64,000 nucleotides of DNA from positions 868,001 through 932,000 of the forward strand of contig BCJU01000002.1 in NCBI GenBank assembly GCA_001600355.1. Direction: 5' to 3'. Position 1 is the stretch's first letter. Every line of letters begins with the position of its first letter. Under the pieces are notes generated by a model. It ran no database searches. It worked only from the letters and a program-made list of their open reading frames with translations, and had not been told where the DNA came from. The position numbers and the translations under genes were made by a program. The stretch is from Meira nashicola. Lineage: Eukaryota > Basidiomycota > Exobasidiomycetes > Exobasidiales > Brachybasidiaceae. Positions 21,611-34,861 of the stretch are shown here, piece by piece.

Positions 21611-22010
21611 ACAAAAACAGTCAACAATTTGAGGTTGTAACAGTATCGGATGTCGTGTTGGTGATGTGTGATCGGCAGTATACCCGTTTTTTTATCTCTT
21701 CTTCGGTTCCTCTCTCCCTCTCTCATTATTACCATCTCTAGAAGCGAATTCATTCTTCGCTCTTCATTCATCAACGCATCATCAATCATATCAACATCAT
21801 TCTGATCATTGCACAATTTATTCTCCATATCCATACCTCCTTCACACGCAACACATTTCTCTCTCTCTTTTGACTTCTTTATTATTTATTCTTTCATTTA
21901 TTTTTTTATCCTTTTCTGTGTTTCGTGAATCGATTAAATTCATTCAAATCTTATCTGTGTGCGTCTATAAAGTACAAAAAAATGAGCATGATTGAGAGTA
22001 AGTGTCTGTT
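21611..22010. other. Convergent 3' region, cyclin B / ISWI
   Basis: 400 bp of pyrimidine-rich sequence between two stop codons; presumed 3' UTRs. Nothing else is visible. Confidence 0.5.
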
Positions 22011-25000
22011 TCAGACCTTTTTCTTTTTGTTGGCCTTTCCAGTAATTTGTGGTGTGGATGCTCTACTAGATGTATCTCCGTTTAGTAATCCATCAGCAGC
22101 TCGCTTTTTGCCGCCTTTTGCTCCATTTGCTTTTGCGGCTGCAGGTGCATCACTTTCTTCTTCTCTTTGAATTAGAGTCAAAAGTGTTGTACAACGTCTT
22201 CCGATCTCGACTGGTGTTCTACTACGGATAAACCAATCGAATCTAAACAAATCCTCTTTTCCGACATCAGCTCTAATGCGTTCATAACAATCTTCTGTTG
22301 ATAAACCATAACGTGCTAATTTGATCAACAAGAATCGATCTTCATCTTCACTCCATCCTTTACCTTTTGCCGCACCAGTTCCGTAATTGATCTTGAGTTG
22401 TTGCTGTGGTAATTTATAAGAATTAATCTTTCTTTTAAGCATATTCTCTGTTTTTGAAACTTTTTCTCTTCTCTTTTCACCTTCTTCAATCCTTTGCATA
22501 ATCTTATCAGAATCACTTAATTCATCATAACGTTCCCAGAATACGCTTGCATATTCTTCTACTTGTTCTTCAGTTTTAACACCTCCCATTTCTTCTGCAA
22601 TGGCAGAATATTCTTCCCTACCGTATCTTTCACAACCACGAATAAATGCTTGGAAGTCACGTTTGTTCCAATCAGGGAAACCTTCAGTTTGCAATTCTTC
22701 CTTTCTAGCATTTTCTTCTTCCGTCAAAGGTTCTGCATTATCGATCAGATCTTGTTCGGCATTACGTTCACGCTCAGCTTCGTCCTTATCAACGTCATCA
22801 CCTACCTTGAGTGGCACTTTATATCCAACACTCTTTTGATAGGCAGCCGTTTCACGTTTATAAAACTCAGCAAGTTCGTTAGGGAAGAATTGATAATCAT
22901 TGATTGTCACTTGCTTTGGTGCTTTGGGAGCCTTTGGTAGGGCTGCTTTCTTTGTGCCCATAGCATCACGGTAGTAATTATCAACACTGTAGCTCACCAA
23001 TCCCTTTCTCTCACGCTTACTTGGCTCAATCCAAATACCACGTGAAGTGTTGCGATTACGGAAATCTTGTCCTTCCCACTCCATCGTAGACTCACTACGG
23101 AAGTTATTCAAATCATCCAAATTGAAAGATTTGTATTTCTCTTGTAAAGCTTGTGTTCTCTCTTCACCACGACTGATAATTGCGTCAATATCATCATCGA
23201 TTAACATGTTATCCTTTGAAGAAATAATTTTTTCGGCACCATGTTGAATCATGTCAACCAAATCATCTTTCGATTGCTGATTCTTTGAAGGCTGTGCACG
23301 ACCTTGTTGAATAACCAATTGATCCAGTCGCAACTTTTGAACAGCGCGATCTAAGATGCGTTCTTCGATTGCATGCTCAGTCACAAATCTAAAGACATAC
23401 ACTTGTTTCGTTTGACCGATACGATGTGCACGATCCATTGCTTGCAAATCTGCTTGAGGATTCCAATCGCTATCAAACAGAACGACAACATCAGCTGAAG
23501 TCAAATTGATACCCAATCCACCGGCACGTGTGGTTAACAAGAATACGAATTTCTCACTTCCCGGCTTATTGTATTCGTCAATAGCAGAGATACGATCTTC
23601 ATGAGCTGAGCTACCATCGATACGGCAATATTGGTATTCACGGAAGAGACAGTAATCCTCCAAAATGTCCAACATACGACTCATTTGACTAAAGATCAAC
23701 ACTCTGCTCCCTTTTGCTTTCATCGATTTGAGTAATTTGTCCAAAATGACCATCTTTCCGGCATTGTCGACCAAGTGTTCATCAGTAGTGAAAGGTGGAC
23801 CAGGTTCTGCTCCGTCAAAGAGGTATGGATGGTTGCAACATTTACGTAATTGCATGACGATGTTGAGTAGACGCGTCTTTCCTTCTTTCTTCGATCCAAC
23901 ACCATTGACAGCATCAATGTCTTTCTCCAAAAGAGATTTGTACCATCTCCTTTGCATCTCGGTCAAACCAACAAAGACGTTGATTTCCTTCTTAGGCAAC
24001 AAACTCTTTTCAACTTCCGCCTTTACACGTCGCAATAAGAAAGGACGCAAAACCTTGTGTAATTGTTGAACGACTTGATCTTGCGCTTCGTCCCCTTTGC
24101 CACGGAACCATGATTCGAATGCATCAGAATCAGAGAATACGTCTGGCAAAAGGAAATTGAGCAAACTCCACAATTCCATCAGATTGTTCTGTAAAGGAGT
24201 TCCTGTGATCAATAGACGACTACGACTTGTGAACGCACGAACGATTTGACTGAGCATAGAATCGACATTTTTAATACGATGTGCTTCGTCAATGATAATG
24301 TACTCCCATGAAAGTTTCTTCAAGGCACCTTTTTCACGCAAACACATTTCATATGTTGTGAGTAGAACGTCAAAGTTTTGCGTGAGCAATTTGGATTGGA
24401 TCAAGTCGTTACGATCCTCTTTGCTTCCCTGCAAGACTGCCACATCGAAGCCTGGAACCCAGTGTTCAAATTCGCGAGCCCAATTATTTAATGTTGATTT
24501 TGGCACGACGACCAAATGGAAACGAGGACGGTCTCGGTAGAACTTGAGCCATCCCAAGAATGAGATTGTTTGTAGCGTTTTTCCCAAACCCATCTCGTCT
24601 GCCAAGATACCATTGATACCGTTCTGATATAGAGAGATCATCCAGTTTAGACCTTGTACTTGATAAGGACGCATTTCACCACCCTTGACGTAAGCAGGGC
24701 TCTCGTCAAAGATGAAAGCCTCTTCGTCATTTCCATCTTCCTCGAGCATTTCTTCATCTTCCTCTTTTTCTGTCTTACGTCTGCGTGTTTCTCCTGAGCC
24801 ACTTCCCTTTTTTCCTTTCTTTGTAGCTTTTTGTGTTTCTTCCAAGAGTTTCTTGAATTCAGGATCTTTTTCCTTTTTCAAGTCTATGAAATGTTGAAAT
24901 AGTTCTGTCTGACCGAGCAAATAACTGAAACGTTTTATACTGTCTGCCAGTTTGGTCTTGTTGACTTCTTCACGTGAACTGGTTAAACCTGCATCTCTTT

Positions 25001-25298
25001 GTGCTTTTTGACCTCTTCGTACTTCACGTTGACGTTCACGTTCTAGCTTTCTGTCTGCTTTGCTGAGCGAGTTATTTATTGAAATGTCTTCATCTTCGTC
25101 ATCTTCTGAAACTTCATCTTCCTCCTCTTCATCTTCATCACTGGGAGCTTTAGATTGAACGCGACTTGGATTGGCTGAAGGTGCACGGCTTAAATCTGCA
25201 CTCATAGGGATATAATCTGATAATTTGTCTTGATCATCCTCTTTCAGACCGTTGGCTTGCGTGACAGACACGGCTGGGAGGGGTGTATTGGAGGACAT
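22011..25298 (-). CDS. ISWI-type SNF2 chromatin-remodelling ATPase
   Basis: 1095 residues from the ATG at 25298; 16 further codons upstream are open but the M-S-S-N-T start is the natural one. It slides and spaces nucleosomes. Order: acidic N-terminus, DEXD helicase lobe (from ~residue 203) with I-L-A-D-E-M-G-L-G-K-T (Walker A ~239) and I-I-D-E-A-H (~338), helicase C lobe with S-S-A-H-E-D-R and T-T-R-A-G-G-L-G-I-N-L and the closing Q-A-D-L-Q-A-M-D-R-A-H-R-I-G-Q, then the HAND, SANT (F-P-D-W-N-K-R-D-F-Q-A-F-I-R) and SLIDE (W-S-E-D-E-D-R-F-L-L) modules that define ISWI against SWI/SNF and CHD. Length matches ISW1/ISW2 and SNF2H. The C-terminal tail is lysine-rich. A GAACACTTTT half-element lies just upstream of the gene. 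Confidence 0.96.
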   Translation of the reverse strand: MSSNTPLPAVSVTQANGLKEDDQDKLSDYIPMSADLSRAPSANPSRVQSKAPSDEDEEEEDEVSEDDEDEDISINNSLSKADRKLERERQREVRRGQKAQRDAGLTSSREEVNKTKLADSIKRFSYLLGQTELFQHFIDLKKEKDPEFKKLLEETQKATKKGKKGSGSGETRRRKTEKEEDEEMLEEDGNDEEAFIFDESPAYVKGGEMRPYQVQGLNWMISLYQNGINGILADEMGLGKTLQTISFLGWLKFYRDRPRFHLVVVPKSTLNNWAREFEHWVPGFDVAVLQGSKEDRNDLIQSKLLTQNFDVLLTTYEMCLREKGALKKLSWEYIIIDEAHRIKNVDSMLSQIVRAFTSRSRLLITGTPLQNNLMELWSLLNFLLPDVFSDSDAFESWFRGKGDEAQDQVVQQLHKVLRPFLLRRVKAEVEKSLLPKKEINVFVGLTEMQRRWYKSLLEKDIDAVNGVGSKKEGKTRLLNIVMQLRKCCNHPYLFDGAEPGPPFTTDEHLVDNAGKMVILDKLLKSMKAKGSRVLIFSQMSRMLDILEDYCLFREYQYCRIDGSSAHEDRISAIDEYNKPGSEKFVFLLTTRAGGLGINLTSADVVVLFDSDWNPQADLQAMDRAHRIGQTKQVYVFRFVTEHAIEERILDRAVQKLRLDQLVIQQGRAQPSKNQQSKDDLVDMIQHGAEKIISSKDNMLIDDDIDAIISRGEERTQALQEKYKSFNLDDLNNFRSESTMEWEGQDFRNRNTSRGIWIEPSKRERKGLVSYSVDNYYRDAMGTKKAALPKAPKAPKQVTINDYQFFPNELAEFYKRETAAYQKSVGYKVPLKVGDDVDKDEAERERNAEQDLIDNAEPLTEEENARKEELQTEGFPDWNKRDFQAFIRGCERYGREEYSAIAEEMGGVKTEEQVEEYASVFWERYDELSDSDKIMQRIEEGEKRREKVSKTENMLKRKINSYKLPQQQLKINYGTGAAKGKGWSEDEDRFLLIKLARYGLSTEDCYERIRADVGKEDLFRFDWFIRSRTPVEIGRRCTTLLTLIQREEESDAPAAAKANGAKGGKKRAADGLLNGDTSSRASTPQITGKANKKKKV

Positions 25299-26514
25299 TT
25301 GTGTAAATGTAAGTTTGCAGTAGGAAGGGTGCACAGTCTTGTACAAGATAGGATACTTGTGTGGATGTCAAAAAGAACACTTTTCTTTGAACTCGGAAGA
25401 ACTGACAAGCAGCTGAGTCTAGATTATGTCCAGCGATTAAAACAACGAATTGGGCGCGTGAACCTTTTCTTCCAACTCTGATTTCCTTGTCTTGGTCGTG
25501 ATGATGAAAGTGTAAAGAGATAAAAATTATTATTTCAATTCTACTGACGCGAATCAAACCTGACCCGGACCTTCTTTAGATGAAGTCTTGTGAGTTTTTT
25601 TCGCGTACATAAGCAGCACTTGCACTTAACACGGCCTCTAACGACCAGAAAACGCGAAAGGAAAGATGAGAATGACAGTTAGACGCGAGGCGATGCGCCG
25701 GCGCCCGCGCTGCGCAGAATAACAAGAACAACATTTTTTGGTCGTTTTTGTATTTTTTGCGTGCCCCCGAGCCTCTCTATATGTTTTAGCTGATTAGATC
25801 GGGTTGACATACATCCCAATTGACTAGATCAATTCACTAATTACTATATGCTCTACAGTTTTGATCACTATGACTGTACATACTTGCAGAAGTTATAACC
25901 CTTGTCAGCATAGCTTACAATTATTGTTCATCAACTGTGTACTATGGCGTCCAGGCTAACGAGAGAACGTGGTTTGCGTTTTGGCTAGTATCCTTCTGTG
26001 TTTTTGCCTATTTTAGTGTGATCAAATCGCGACACCCGTGCGTTAATTTTTTTTTACTCTGAGGGGCGTAATGCAAGCACGCACGTACGCTCCTGATTTG
26101 TATATGTGTTCATACGCGAAAGCTGAGTGTGCATGTTGCGTGTGTGCAGAGCAAATAGCGAGAGAAAAAAAAAGGATGTATATTTTTTTGACAATTCCGA
26201 GGTGCATCCGGTCTTTCAAACATTGTACTTGTCTGTACTTCTCTGTTTATCATCACATCCCACCGTGCCTGATCGTCGTCTCTGTTCCGATAATTGTTTC
26301 TTTCAACAAAAGTCTTGGAAGAGAAAGAACTTTGACGAGAAGGTATTTTGTGCGCGTGTATTTTTGGGAGACTCGCTCACTTTCTCCGCTTATTTTGATA
26401 TATATAGATATATTTTTTTAAAAATAAGGAACGGCTCTTGTTGCGGAATTGGAAAACGTGTGTCTTGCTGTTGCATCTCCGACTTGTGGTCATCATCATC
26501 CCAAAAGGAAGAGT
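25299..26514. other. Divergent upstream region, ISWI / Pho80-like cyclin
   Basis: 1.2 kb without a supportable gene. It contains the exact palindrome GCGCCGGCGC at 25695–25704, a one-mismatch copy of the shared element (AAAATGTTGTTC on the minus strand, near 25722–25733), and a GAACACTTTT half-copy near 25366. Confidence 0.5.
25695..25704. promoter_or_regulatory. GC palindrome GCGCCGGCGC (copy 1)
   Basis: An exact 10-bp palindrome in AT-rich intergenic DNA, about 400 bp upstream of the ISWI ATG. It recurs at 38717 and 48490. Regulatory meaning is inferred only from position and recurrence. Confidence 0.45.
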
Positions 26515-27993
26515 ATGGGTGAACAGGATACGATTGCAAATACAACAATGGCACCCGTAGCAACTGTACCTTTATCGCATCATAGCAACAACAACAACAG
26601 CAATCACGCCGAAAGTACAAGTGGCAATGCAACAAATTTGAATGTAGGTTCAACTTCTTCTATACATCAAAATCGCAAAGTTGAAAGACCTGCATCTAAA
26701 TCTAGACGAATGAGTTCAGGAGGATCACGAATGGCGGCAAACGGAAATGAAGATGGGGAAGGAAGGAACGGATACGGTAGATCATCAGCTTCGGATAGTT
26801 CGACTGAATGGTATCATGCTACAGCGGCAGATAAATTAGGATCAGCTGCCACATCTATAGAATCTCGAACGCATTCATCACCTAGTTCATCAAGAGCGAT
26901 AGATACAAACAATTCAGGAGATCGGAGAAAAACGGCTGAACCAAATACGCCTTATTTGGATTTAGTCACATATCCACCACAAGATTTATTGAGAATATTA
27001 GCAGCATTATTACATCAGATCGCTTCAGCAAATGATCAGCTTAGACCGAAAAATGGTGAATCTTCAGAAGAGACAAGCGGTAACACAAATGAAGAAAGTA
27101 AATCACGGCATAGAGAAAGAAATGCTGCACCCGAACAAGCATTGGCGACACCTTCAGGTTCAAATGCAGATGACCTATTTGGTAAAGCAGGTGATGGAAG
27201 TGGTGAAGGAGCTGATTGGTTGGGAGATTCATCAGAGAGTGGATTATCATCTTCACAATTATTGCTTCTTCAAAGAATAAAACCGACCACAGCCGCTTTG
27301 GGAGCATTGCATACACCAAGCAGTACACTATGCTTTCGTGCACGCAATATACCGAGCATATCCATTGAAGCATATCTCTTGCGTATTTTGCGGTATTGTC
27401 CGGCAAGCTGTGAAGTGTTTGTCAGCCTGTTGGTCTATTTCGATCGGATGAGCAAGATGGGACAAGGTAATCCTGAGCGTGGATCAGCTGCAAATGGAAG
27501 GAATAATGATGGAGATACCCCCTCTGACACTCAGCAAACTGGACAAGAAGAAGATGATGGATTATTTGTTGGAATGCGTGGATTTGCAATTGATAGCTTT
27601 AATGTTCACAGATTAGTGATCGCAGGTGTTACGGTCGCGAGCAAATTTTTCTCTGATGTGTTTTATACCAATTCACGATATGCAAAAGTTGGAGGATTAC
27701 CGGTTCATGAATTGAATCAATTAGAATTGCAATTCTTACTGCTGAACGATTTCAACTTGATGATACCATTAGAGGAAATGCAAAGGTATGCAAATCAATT
27801 ACTCGTTTATGGAGGTGCTTCTCCTGATGCTACAAGAGAATTAGTAATCCCAAATGATTCAAACGAAAAACAGAAACGAACAACAACAGAACTTCAACCA
27901 GAACCCCCTGTTGCATCTACCGAACCTCCTCCCGCATCACCTCGTATGCAACCTTCGGATCAGCAAGGAGATACGACAATGGGAGAAGGATGA
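26515..27993 (+). CDS. Pho80/PCL-type cyclin (Pho85-CDK partner family)
   Basis: 492 residues from the ATG at 26515; the frame is open upstream only from a TTG. The C-terminal half carries the PHO80-type cyclin box: Y-L-L-R-I-L-R-Y-C-P-A-S-C-E-V-F, then L-L-V-Y-F-D-R-M, and after an insert of about 45 disordered residues, F-N-V-H-R-L-V-I-A-G-V-T-V-A-S-K-F-F-S-D and Y-A-K-V-G-G-L-P. This is the signature of cyclins pairing with the Pho85 kinase in phosphate sensing, glycogen control, polarity and cell cycle. The N-terminal half is Asn/Ser-rich and disordered. The insert inside the cyclin box lies in a loop. Which Pho85 cyclin it is cannot be told from sequence alone. It is convergent with GAR1, 164 bp apart. 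Confidence 0.88.
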   Translation: MGEQDTIANTTMAPVATVPLSHHSNNNNSNHAESTSGNATNLNVGSTSSIHQNRKVERPASKSRRMSSGGSRMAANGNEDGEGRNGYGRSSASDSSTEWYHATAADKLGSAATSIESRTHSSPSSSRAIDTNNSGDRRKTAEPNTPYLDLVTYPPQDLLRILAALLHQIASANDQLRPKNGESSEETSGNTNEESKSRHRERNAAPEQALATPSGSNADDLFGKAGDGSGEGADWLGDSSESGLSSSQLLLLQRIKPTTAALGALHTPSSTLCFRARNIPSISIEAYLLRILRYCPASCEVFVSLLVYFDRMSKMGQGNPERGSAANGRNNDGDTPSDTQQTGQEEDDGLFVGMRGFAIDSFNVHRLVIAGVTVASKFFSDVFYTNSRYAKVGGLPVHELNQLELQFLLLNDFNLMIPLEEMQRYANQLLVYGGASPDATRELVIPNDSNEKQKRTTTELQPEPPVASTEPPPASPRMQPSDQQGDTTMGEG

Positions 27994-28157
27994 TGAATCA
28001 CTCCTCTTTAAGTACATGTACGTACATATATACATACTTCTCATACAATCCGCATTATAGACACTCGGTAATTGAGAAACAAGGTGATACATTATACAAT
28101 CGTGTGCGAAGGAGATATAAGATGCAGAACAAACAAAAAGAGCGGATATTTGAACGA

Positions 28158-28832
28158 TTAATAACCACCTCTTCCGCCTCTGAAGCCACCACCACCACCA
28201 CGGCCACCGCGAGGAGCGCCACGACCTCCTCCAAAGCCACCACCACGGCCACCGCCACCGAAGCCACCTCTTGCACCACCACGACTGCCACCGCGTCCGC
28301 CGAAGCCGCCTCCCCGAGCTCCAAATCCACCTCTTCCTCCTCTTGGTGCACCTCTGCCACCTCCACGACCGCCGCCGCCGCCTCCACGTTTAGGTTTAGG
28401 ACCTTTCGTTAGAGCTTTTGGTTTTGGCAAGAAACGTTCGATAGGTAAAAGTTTATCACCTGCGATGAAAACTTTATCATCTTTATTGAAAGAAGTTGCT
28501 TGCATTCCAGCGTCCATTTTAACGGTAAAATGAACTTCGTTTATTGGACCTAAAATTTCATCTACTTTTCCAATTTGTGATTTATTTTCCAAATAAATTG
28601 GTGCGTTAAAATAAGGAACATGTTTTGCATCCGTACTGTGACATAACATTTCTCCTTCAACTGCATGAATGAATGAGCCCATCTCTTGAACTCGATCAGG
28701 TGGTCCTTGAGGTGCACCTCCGTATCCTCCTCGACCACCACCTCGTCCTCCGAACCCACCGCCTCCTCCACGACTAAATCCACCTCCTCCTCTTCCACCT
28801 GCTGATCCTCCTCGTCCACCTCTGTATGACAT
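28158..28832 (-). CDS. GAR1: H/ACA snoRNP subunit Gar1
   Basis: 224 residues from the ATG at 28832 (M-S-Y-R-G-G-R-G-G); the open frame upstream begins with TTG and is leader. The core, about residues 50–140 (starting V-Q-E-M-G-S-F-I-H and containing [12 protein letters not shown] and [12 protein letters not shown]), is the Gar1 beta-barrel that contacts Cbf5 in pseudouridylation particles. It is flanked on both sides by Arg-Gly-Gly-rich GAR domains, as in yeast and human. Acts in the nucleolus in rRNA pseudouridylation and, in some eukaryotes, telomerase RNP. The highly repetitive GGN codons generate long antisense Thr/Ser/Ala and Val/Glu frames that are artefacts. Confidence 0.96.
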   Translation of the reverse strand: MSYRGGRGGSAGGRGGGGFSRGGGGGFGGRGGGRGGYGGAPQGPPDRVQEMGSFIHAVEGEMLCHSTDAKHVPYFNAPIYLENKSQIGKVDEILGPINEVHFTVKMDAGMQATSFNKDDKVFIAGDKLLPIERFLPKPKALTKGPKPKRGGGGGGRGGGRGAPRGGRGGFGARGGGFGGRGGSRGGARGGFGGGGRGGGFGGGRGAPRGGRGGGGGFRGGRGGY

Positions 28833-30152
28833 TATCTTGTGCTTGTGTAAATGTGTGTGTGCGTATGTGTATGTGTGAACGAGTGTAGTATAACTCTCTA
28901 TCGCAAGAACCAATCTACTTTGATATTATGATGAGAGTACTTGTGATGGATGAATATTCTATGATCGCTTTTCAATCGTCGTCAAAATTTGGTTTCTTCT
29001 AGTGCACTATGTTCATCCACACATGCAGCAGACCTTTTCTAACATATAAAAAGAGACAACCAAAAATTTTAAAGACGTGCACGTGGGCCACTTAAGCGCA
29101 CTTTGCCTTTGCGCGGTGCGTTTTCAGTCGATGATTTGAGTTACTAAGCTAAAACACGTGCACTTTTGTTCAAGCTTCATCGCTCCTCCTTCTCATGGTA
29201 CTGATTGTCTGATATGATTTTCTCACAATGTCCAACAAATGAAGATTTGTATTGCTTAGCTGCCTTTTTATGGTCCATTCTACGATATCATTAACATTTC
29301 GCACTTCCTTTTCTCGCTTTCCAAACGAAAGCCTAAAATTAATTTACAAAAGTGTATATTAAATAGGTAAAATAGATTAAATGAATATTAAAATTTAATA
29401 GTGTCTTGTTGATGATCACAGCAGTGCAATAAAAAAAGATGCCTATACAAATCAAGGCGACATATGCAGCTGACTGGAGAGGTATAGCATCAACAATTGC
29501 GATTATTTATCATCTATATACACACACATATATATATTTAAACATTGCATTTAATTGATGTCATCTGAATAGCTCATATGAATTCGCAAACATACGCTCC
29601 ATTCACAACAAAGAAATAAGAAGTAATCGAATCTGCTACTGTCAGAGTTCAACGGACTCGTATGTACATCGTCAAGGATAGTAAAAAAAAAATTGTCGCT
29701 CTAAAGCAGTCAATCAGACGTGGTTTACGAGCAAATGAACGATCAAGGACATATCATGCATACATACTTCACAGCTTCAAAGAAGTATTCATTGATCCAT
29801 ACGATCTTAATCATTCATTCACACTTGCTTCCATAAGATTTCGAGGATGTTCATTGATGTATTAGGAGTTGCATACATTCACCAATCGATGGCGCGCGCG
29901 TAGACTGTATATAGAGAATAGGGCTTAGCACATACTCATTGCCTAGACTATTAATGCCAAGTTTGTACACAATTCAAACTTGCTACTCATAATCAAGCCA
30001 TGTAAACACACACAACAAAAGATAAAAAGGCGCCATAGATCACAATTGTGACATACTGATTACGAGGCTATAGTACAAGAGCCATAGGGCATATATGGAC
30101 GCTGAAGGAAAACAGTTTTCCTCAGGAATATGATGATGTAATAAAAAACAGT
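28833..30152. other. Intergenic region, GAR1 / histone H4
   Basis: 1.3 kb of AT-rich DNA with short TA/CA runs near 29516–29540. No gene or RNA element could be supported. Confidence 0.45.
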
Positions 30153-32332
<2,180 letters not shown>

Positions 32333-32915
32333 ACTGTGCATTCATCTTTAATTGCGTTCGTGACCGGTTGATTTTTGACATCGCATGTATACAATATAAC
32401 AATATGTCTGAGATTATCTCTTTCATATTGTGATCACATTCTCTGTCTATGGCCATGGGGAGTATATCTCAAGACCTTTTGATATACTTTTCTTCGTGTT
32501 TTGCCACTTGTACCATTACTATCCTCTATGACGCTCTGCTAATCTGAGAGTTGCTACCTATTTGTTTTTTGTGTGAGACGTAGAAAAGCCCTAAAGTTCT
32601 AATAAAAAGTGTTGCTGAACAATTTTGATGGGCGCCAAGCTGTAGCACCGCCGGCGCAGGGCAAGAGACACTGGAAGTGTACGTAATCAATACGCGGTAA
32701 AAAGTGAATTTAATTTAAGGTTTTATTGTTCTAATTTCAATTCTCTAATCCATACTCCATCACCAACGAAATTGTCAGCACATCAAAGGCTTTTCATTTT
32801 CCTCAGGTACGACCTTACGACCTGTGCCGATTGTACGAATTCTCTGTTTTCTGTATTTTACTCACCTTTTTTCTTCTCATCTTCCCTTTCTCTTTTGACT
32901 TAAACTTTCTTGTGT
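32333..32915. other. Intergenic region, H3 / PRP4
   Basis: 583 bp. It contains an AAAGTGTTGCTG variant of the shared element near 32605–32616, and a 9/10 match to the GC palindrome (ccgccggcgc) at about 32648–32657. The final ~100 bp are pyrimidine-rich leader. Confidence 0.5.
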
Positions 32916-34787
32916 ATGTCATCTCATAGACGCTTTGCCAATTCGGCTCAGCAACGTCATGGACATCCCAGGGGCAGATCTCCGCTTGAAAGTGATGATC
33001 ATGAGCAAAGATTTGATCGTCATGCGTCCACAGCGGTAGAGAGTAGTAAAAATGGACATCATGCAGTAAAGAAAGCTAGAATAGAAGAATCAACAAATGA
33101 CATCGAAGAAGGAGAAGTGAAGCAGTCATCTTCGACCGATTACGATTCTATGTTTGATTTTCAGACAGGTGAAGATGAAGCACGTTTGATTGAAGAACGT
33201 CGAAAACGTAGAATGGCAATCGTGCAAAAGTATACAGCAGCAACAACAACGGAAGATTCAAATAAAACACCAGCATCAAGTACGGCTGCTTCCAATTTTG
33301 AAAAGTCAGAGAGCCCAGAATCAAAACGGAAAGTTGACGATGATCTCAAACCCCCATCGATGAAAATTTCTAACAATGGTGTAATTGAGCTTGCTAAGGA
33401 CAAAGATGAAGTCGGCTTGCTTGAATCAGAGAAGCAAGGCATGTCAGCTGCTGATTACAATCCTGACTTAGATCGTGCACCGAACAAAGAGCATATACTA
33501 GAGCAGCAACAACAACAGCAAGCTAATACAGTGGAAAATGCTGATGATGATAGCGAATACGAAGAAGTTGAGGTCGATGATGACGATGATGTGGATGACA
33601 TATTCGCTCTTGGAGATTCGGATGCAACAAAGAAGAAAATTATACGGGTCAAGAAGAATAGAGCAACGGCGCAAGAGACTGAGAAGTTGCCGGCAATCGA
33701 AGCCACAGTCAAGGATAGCGATGTGCCTGCCACATTGCTAGACAATTGGGATGATGCAGAAGGATACTATCGAATCTCTTTAGGTGAAAAGATTGGCGAA
33801 GGTGGACGATATCACGTATTCGCTAATCTTGGTCGAGGTATGTTTAGTGCAGTAGTCAGAGCTCGTGACACACAACAAAATGATAAAGAAGTAGCGATCA
33901 AGGTTATCAGATCACAAGAATCGATGTACAAAGCAGGAATGAAGGAGATTTCTATTTTACAAAAGCTTACCAATCTTGATCCTGACGATCGTCGACATCT
34001 AATTCGCTTACTTGGACATTTTGAACATCGAAATCATCTTTGCATGGTTTTTGAATCACTCAATATGAACTTACGTGAAGTCGTTCGTAGATTTGGCAAA
34101 GATGTTGGATTGAATCTTAGAGCTGTACGTGCATATGCACATCAAATGTTTCTCGCTTTGGCATTAATGCGTAAAGCAGAAATTATGCATGCAGACTTGA
34201 AACCGGACAACATTTTGGTAAACGAAAATAAAACGACAATAAAAGTATGTGATTTGGGTTCAGCATCTTCGTTACATGAAATGGAAATTACGCCTTATTT
34301 GGTCAGTAGATTTTATCGTGCTCCAGAAATCATTCTTGGATTACCATACGATTGCGCATTGGATATGTGGTCAATTGGTTGTACTTTGTTCGAATTATTC
34401 ACCGGAAGAATCCTCTTTCCTGGCAAGAGTAATAATCATATGCTTATGCTCATACAAGAACTAAAAGGCAAATTTACTACTAAACAAATCCGTAAAGGTC
34501 GCTTCAGTGGATTGCACTTTGATGATCAAAATGCTTTTGTCAGCCGTGAACGAGATCGAGCAACAGGAAATGATGTTTTAAAAAAGATTGCTAATTTCAA
34601 TCCTGTTCAAGCTGGAACAGATTTGCGTTCTCGTTTATTACCACCACAAGCGCTTAAAGGAATGTCACAATATGATATTCGCTTAACAAATAGCTTCATC
34701 GATCTTTTGAGTAGAACTCTAGAGCTAGATCCTGCTAGACGAATCACACCCGTTCAAGCATTACAACATCCTCTCTTTAGTGGATGA
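32916..34787 (+). CDS. PRP4: Pre-mRNA splicing kinase Prp4
   Basis: 623 residues from the ATG at 32916; the open frame begins two codons earlier with TTG. Residues 1–280 are disordered and acidic with a run of Gln and an E-E-V-E-V-D-D-D-D-D-V patch. The kinase domain runs from ~285 to the end: E-K-I-G-E-G-G-R-Y, V-A-I-K-V-I, the Prp4-typical catalytic H-A-D-L-K-P-D-N (HAD in place of HRD), D-L-G-S-A-S in place of DFG-S-A-S, Y-L-V-S-R-F-Y-R-A-P-E-I in the activation loop, and the C-terminal block L-D-P-A-R-R-I-T-P-V-Q-A-L-Q-H-P. Prp4 phosphorylates Prp1/Prp6 and activates the spliceosome. The HAD and DLG changes are family features, not defects. It is convergent with the CENP-C gene, 74 bp between stops. 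Confidence 0.95.
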   Translation: MSSHRRFANSAQQRHGHPRGRSPLESDDHEQRFDRHASTAVESSKNGHHAVKKARIEESTNDIEEGEVKQSSSTDYDSMFDFQTGEDEARLIEERRKRRMAIVQKYTAATTTEDSNKTPASSTAASNFEKSESPESKRKVDDDLKPPSMKISNNGVIELAKDKDEVGLLESEKQGMSAADYNPDLDRAPNKEHILEQQQQQQANTVENADDDSEYEEVEVDDDDDVDDIFALGDSDATKKKIIRVKKNRATAQETEKLPAIEATVKDSDVPATLLDNWDDAEGYYRISLGEKIGEGGRYHVFANLGRGMFSAVVRARDTQQNDKEVAIKVIRSQESMYKAGMKEISILQKLTNLDPDDRRHLIRLLGHFEHRNHLCMVFESLNMNLREVVRRFGKDVGLNLRAVRAYAHQMFLALALMRKAEIMHADLKPDNILVNENKTTIKVCDLGSASSLHEMEITPYLVSRFYRAPEIILGLPYDCALDMWSIGCTLFELFTGRILFPGKSNNHMLMLIQELKGKFTTKQIRKGRFSGLHFDDQNAFVSRERDRATGNDVLKKIANFNPVQAGTDLRSRLLPPQALKGMSQYDIRLTNSFIDLLSRTLELDPARRITPVQALQHPLFSG

Positions 34788-34861
34788 TATATTTATACAT
34801 TTGTAAAATTATCAAGCAATCCAATAGAATTTTGTATACATATATAAAGCAAATTTAAGCA

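Noticed and set aside
28055..28412. Long Thr/Ser-rich frame on + and Val/Glu-rich frame on - across the 3' part of GAR1
   Set aside because: Both are by-products of the GGN-rich codons for the Gar1 RGG domain; low complexity, no start context, no domain.
29662..29865. 67-residue plus-strand frame in the GAR1–H4 gap
   Set aside because: Random-looking composition and no similarity that I recognise.
32910..32915. Upstream alternative starts (TTG or GTG) for PRP4, GAR1, shugoshin, the Rap1-like gene, the hemerythrin-like gene, the KEN-box gene and the Pho80-like cyclin
   Set aside because: A eukaryotic gene should begin at ATG; the first in-frame ATG gives a sensible N-terminus in each case.
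34189..34212. Prp4 read as a dead kinase because of HAD and DLG
   Set aside because: HAD is standard in Prp4 kinases, and the Lys and Asp catalytic residues are present.
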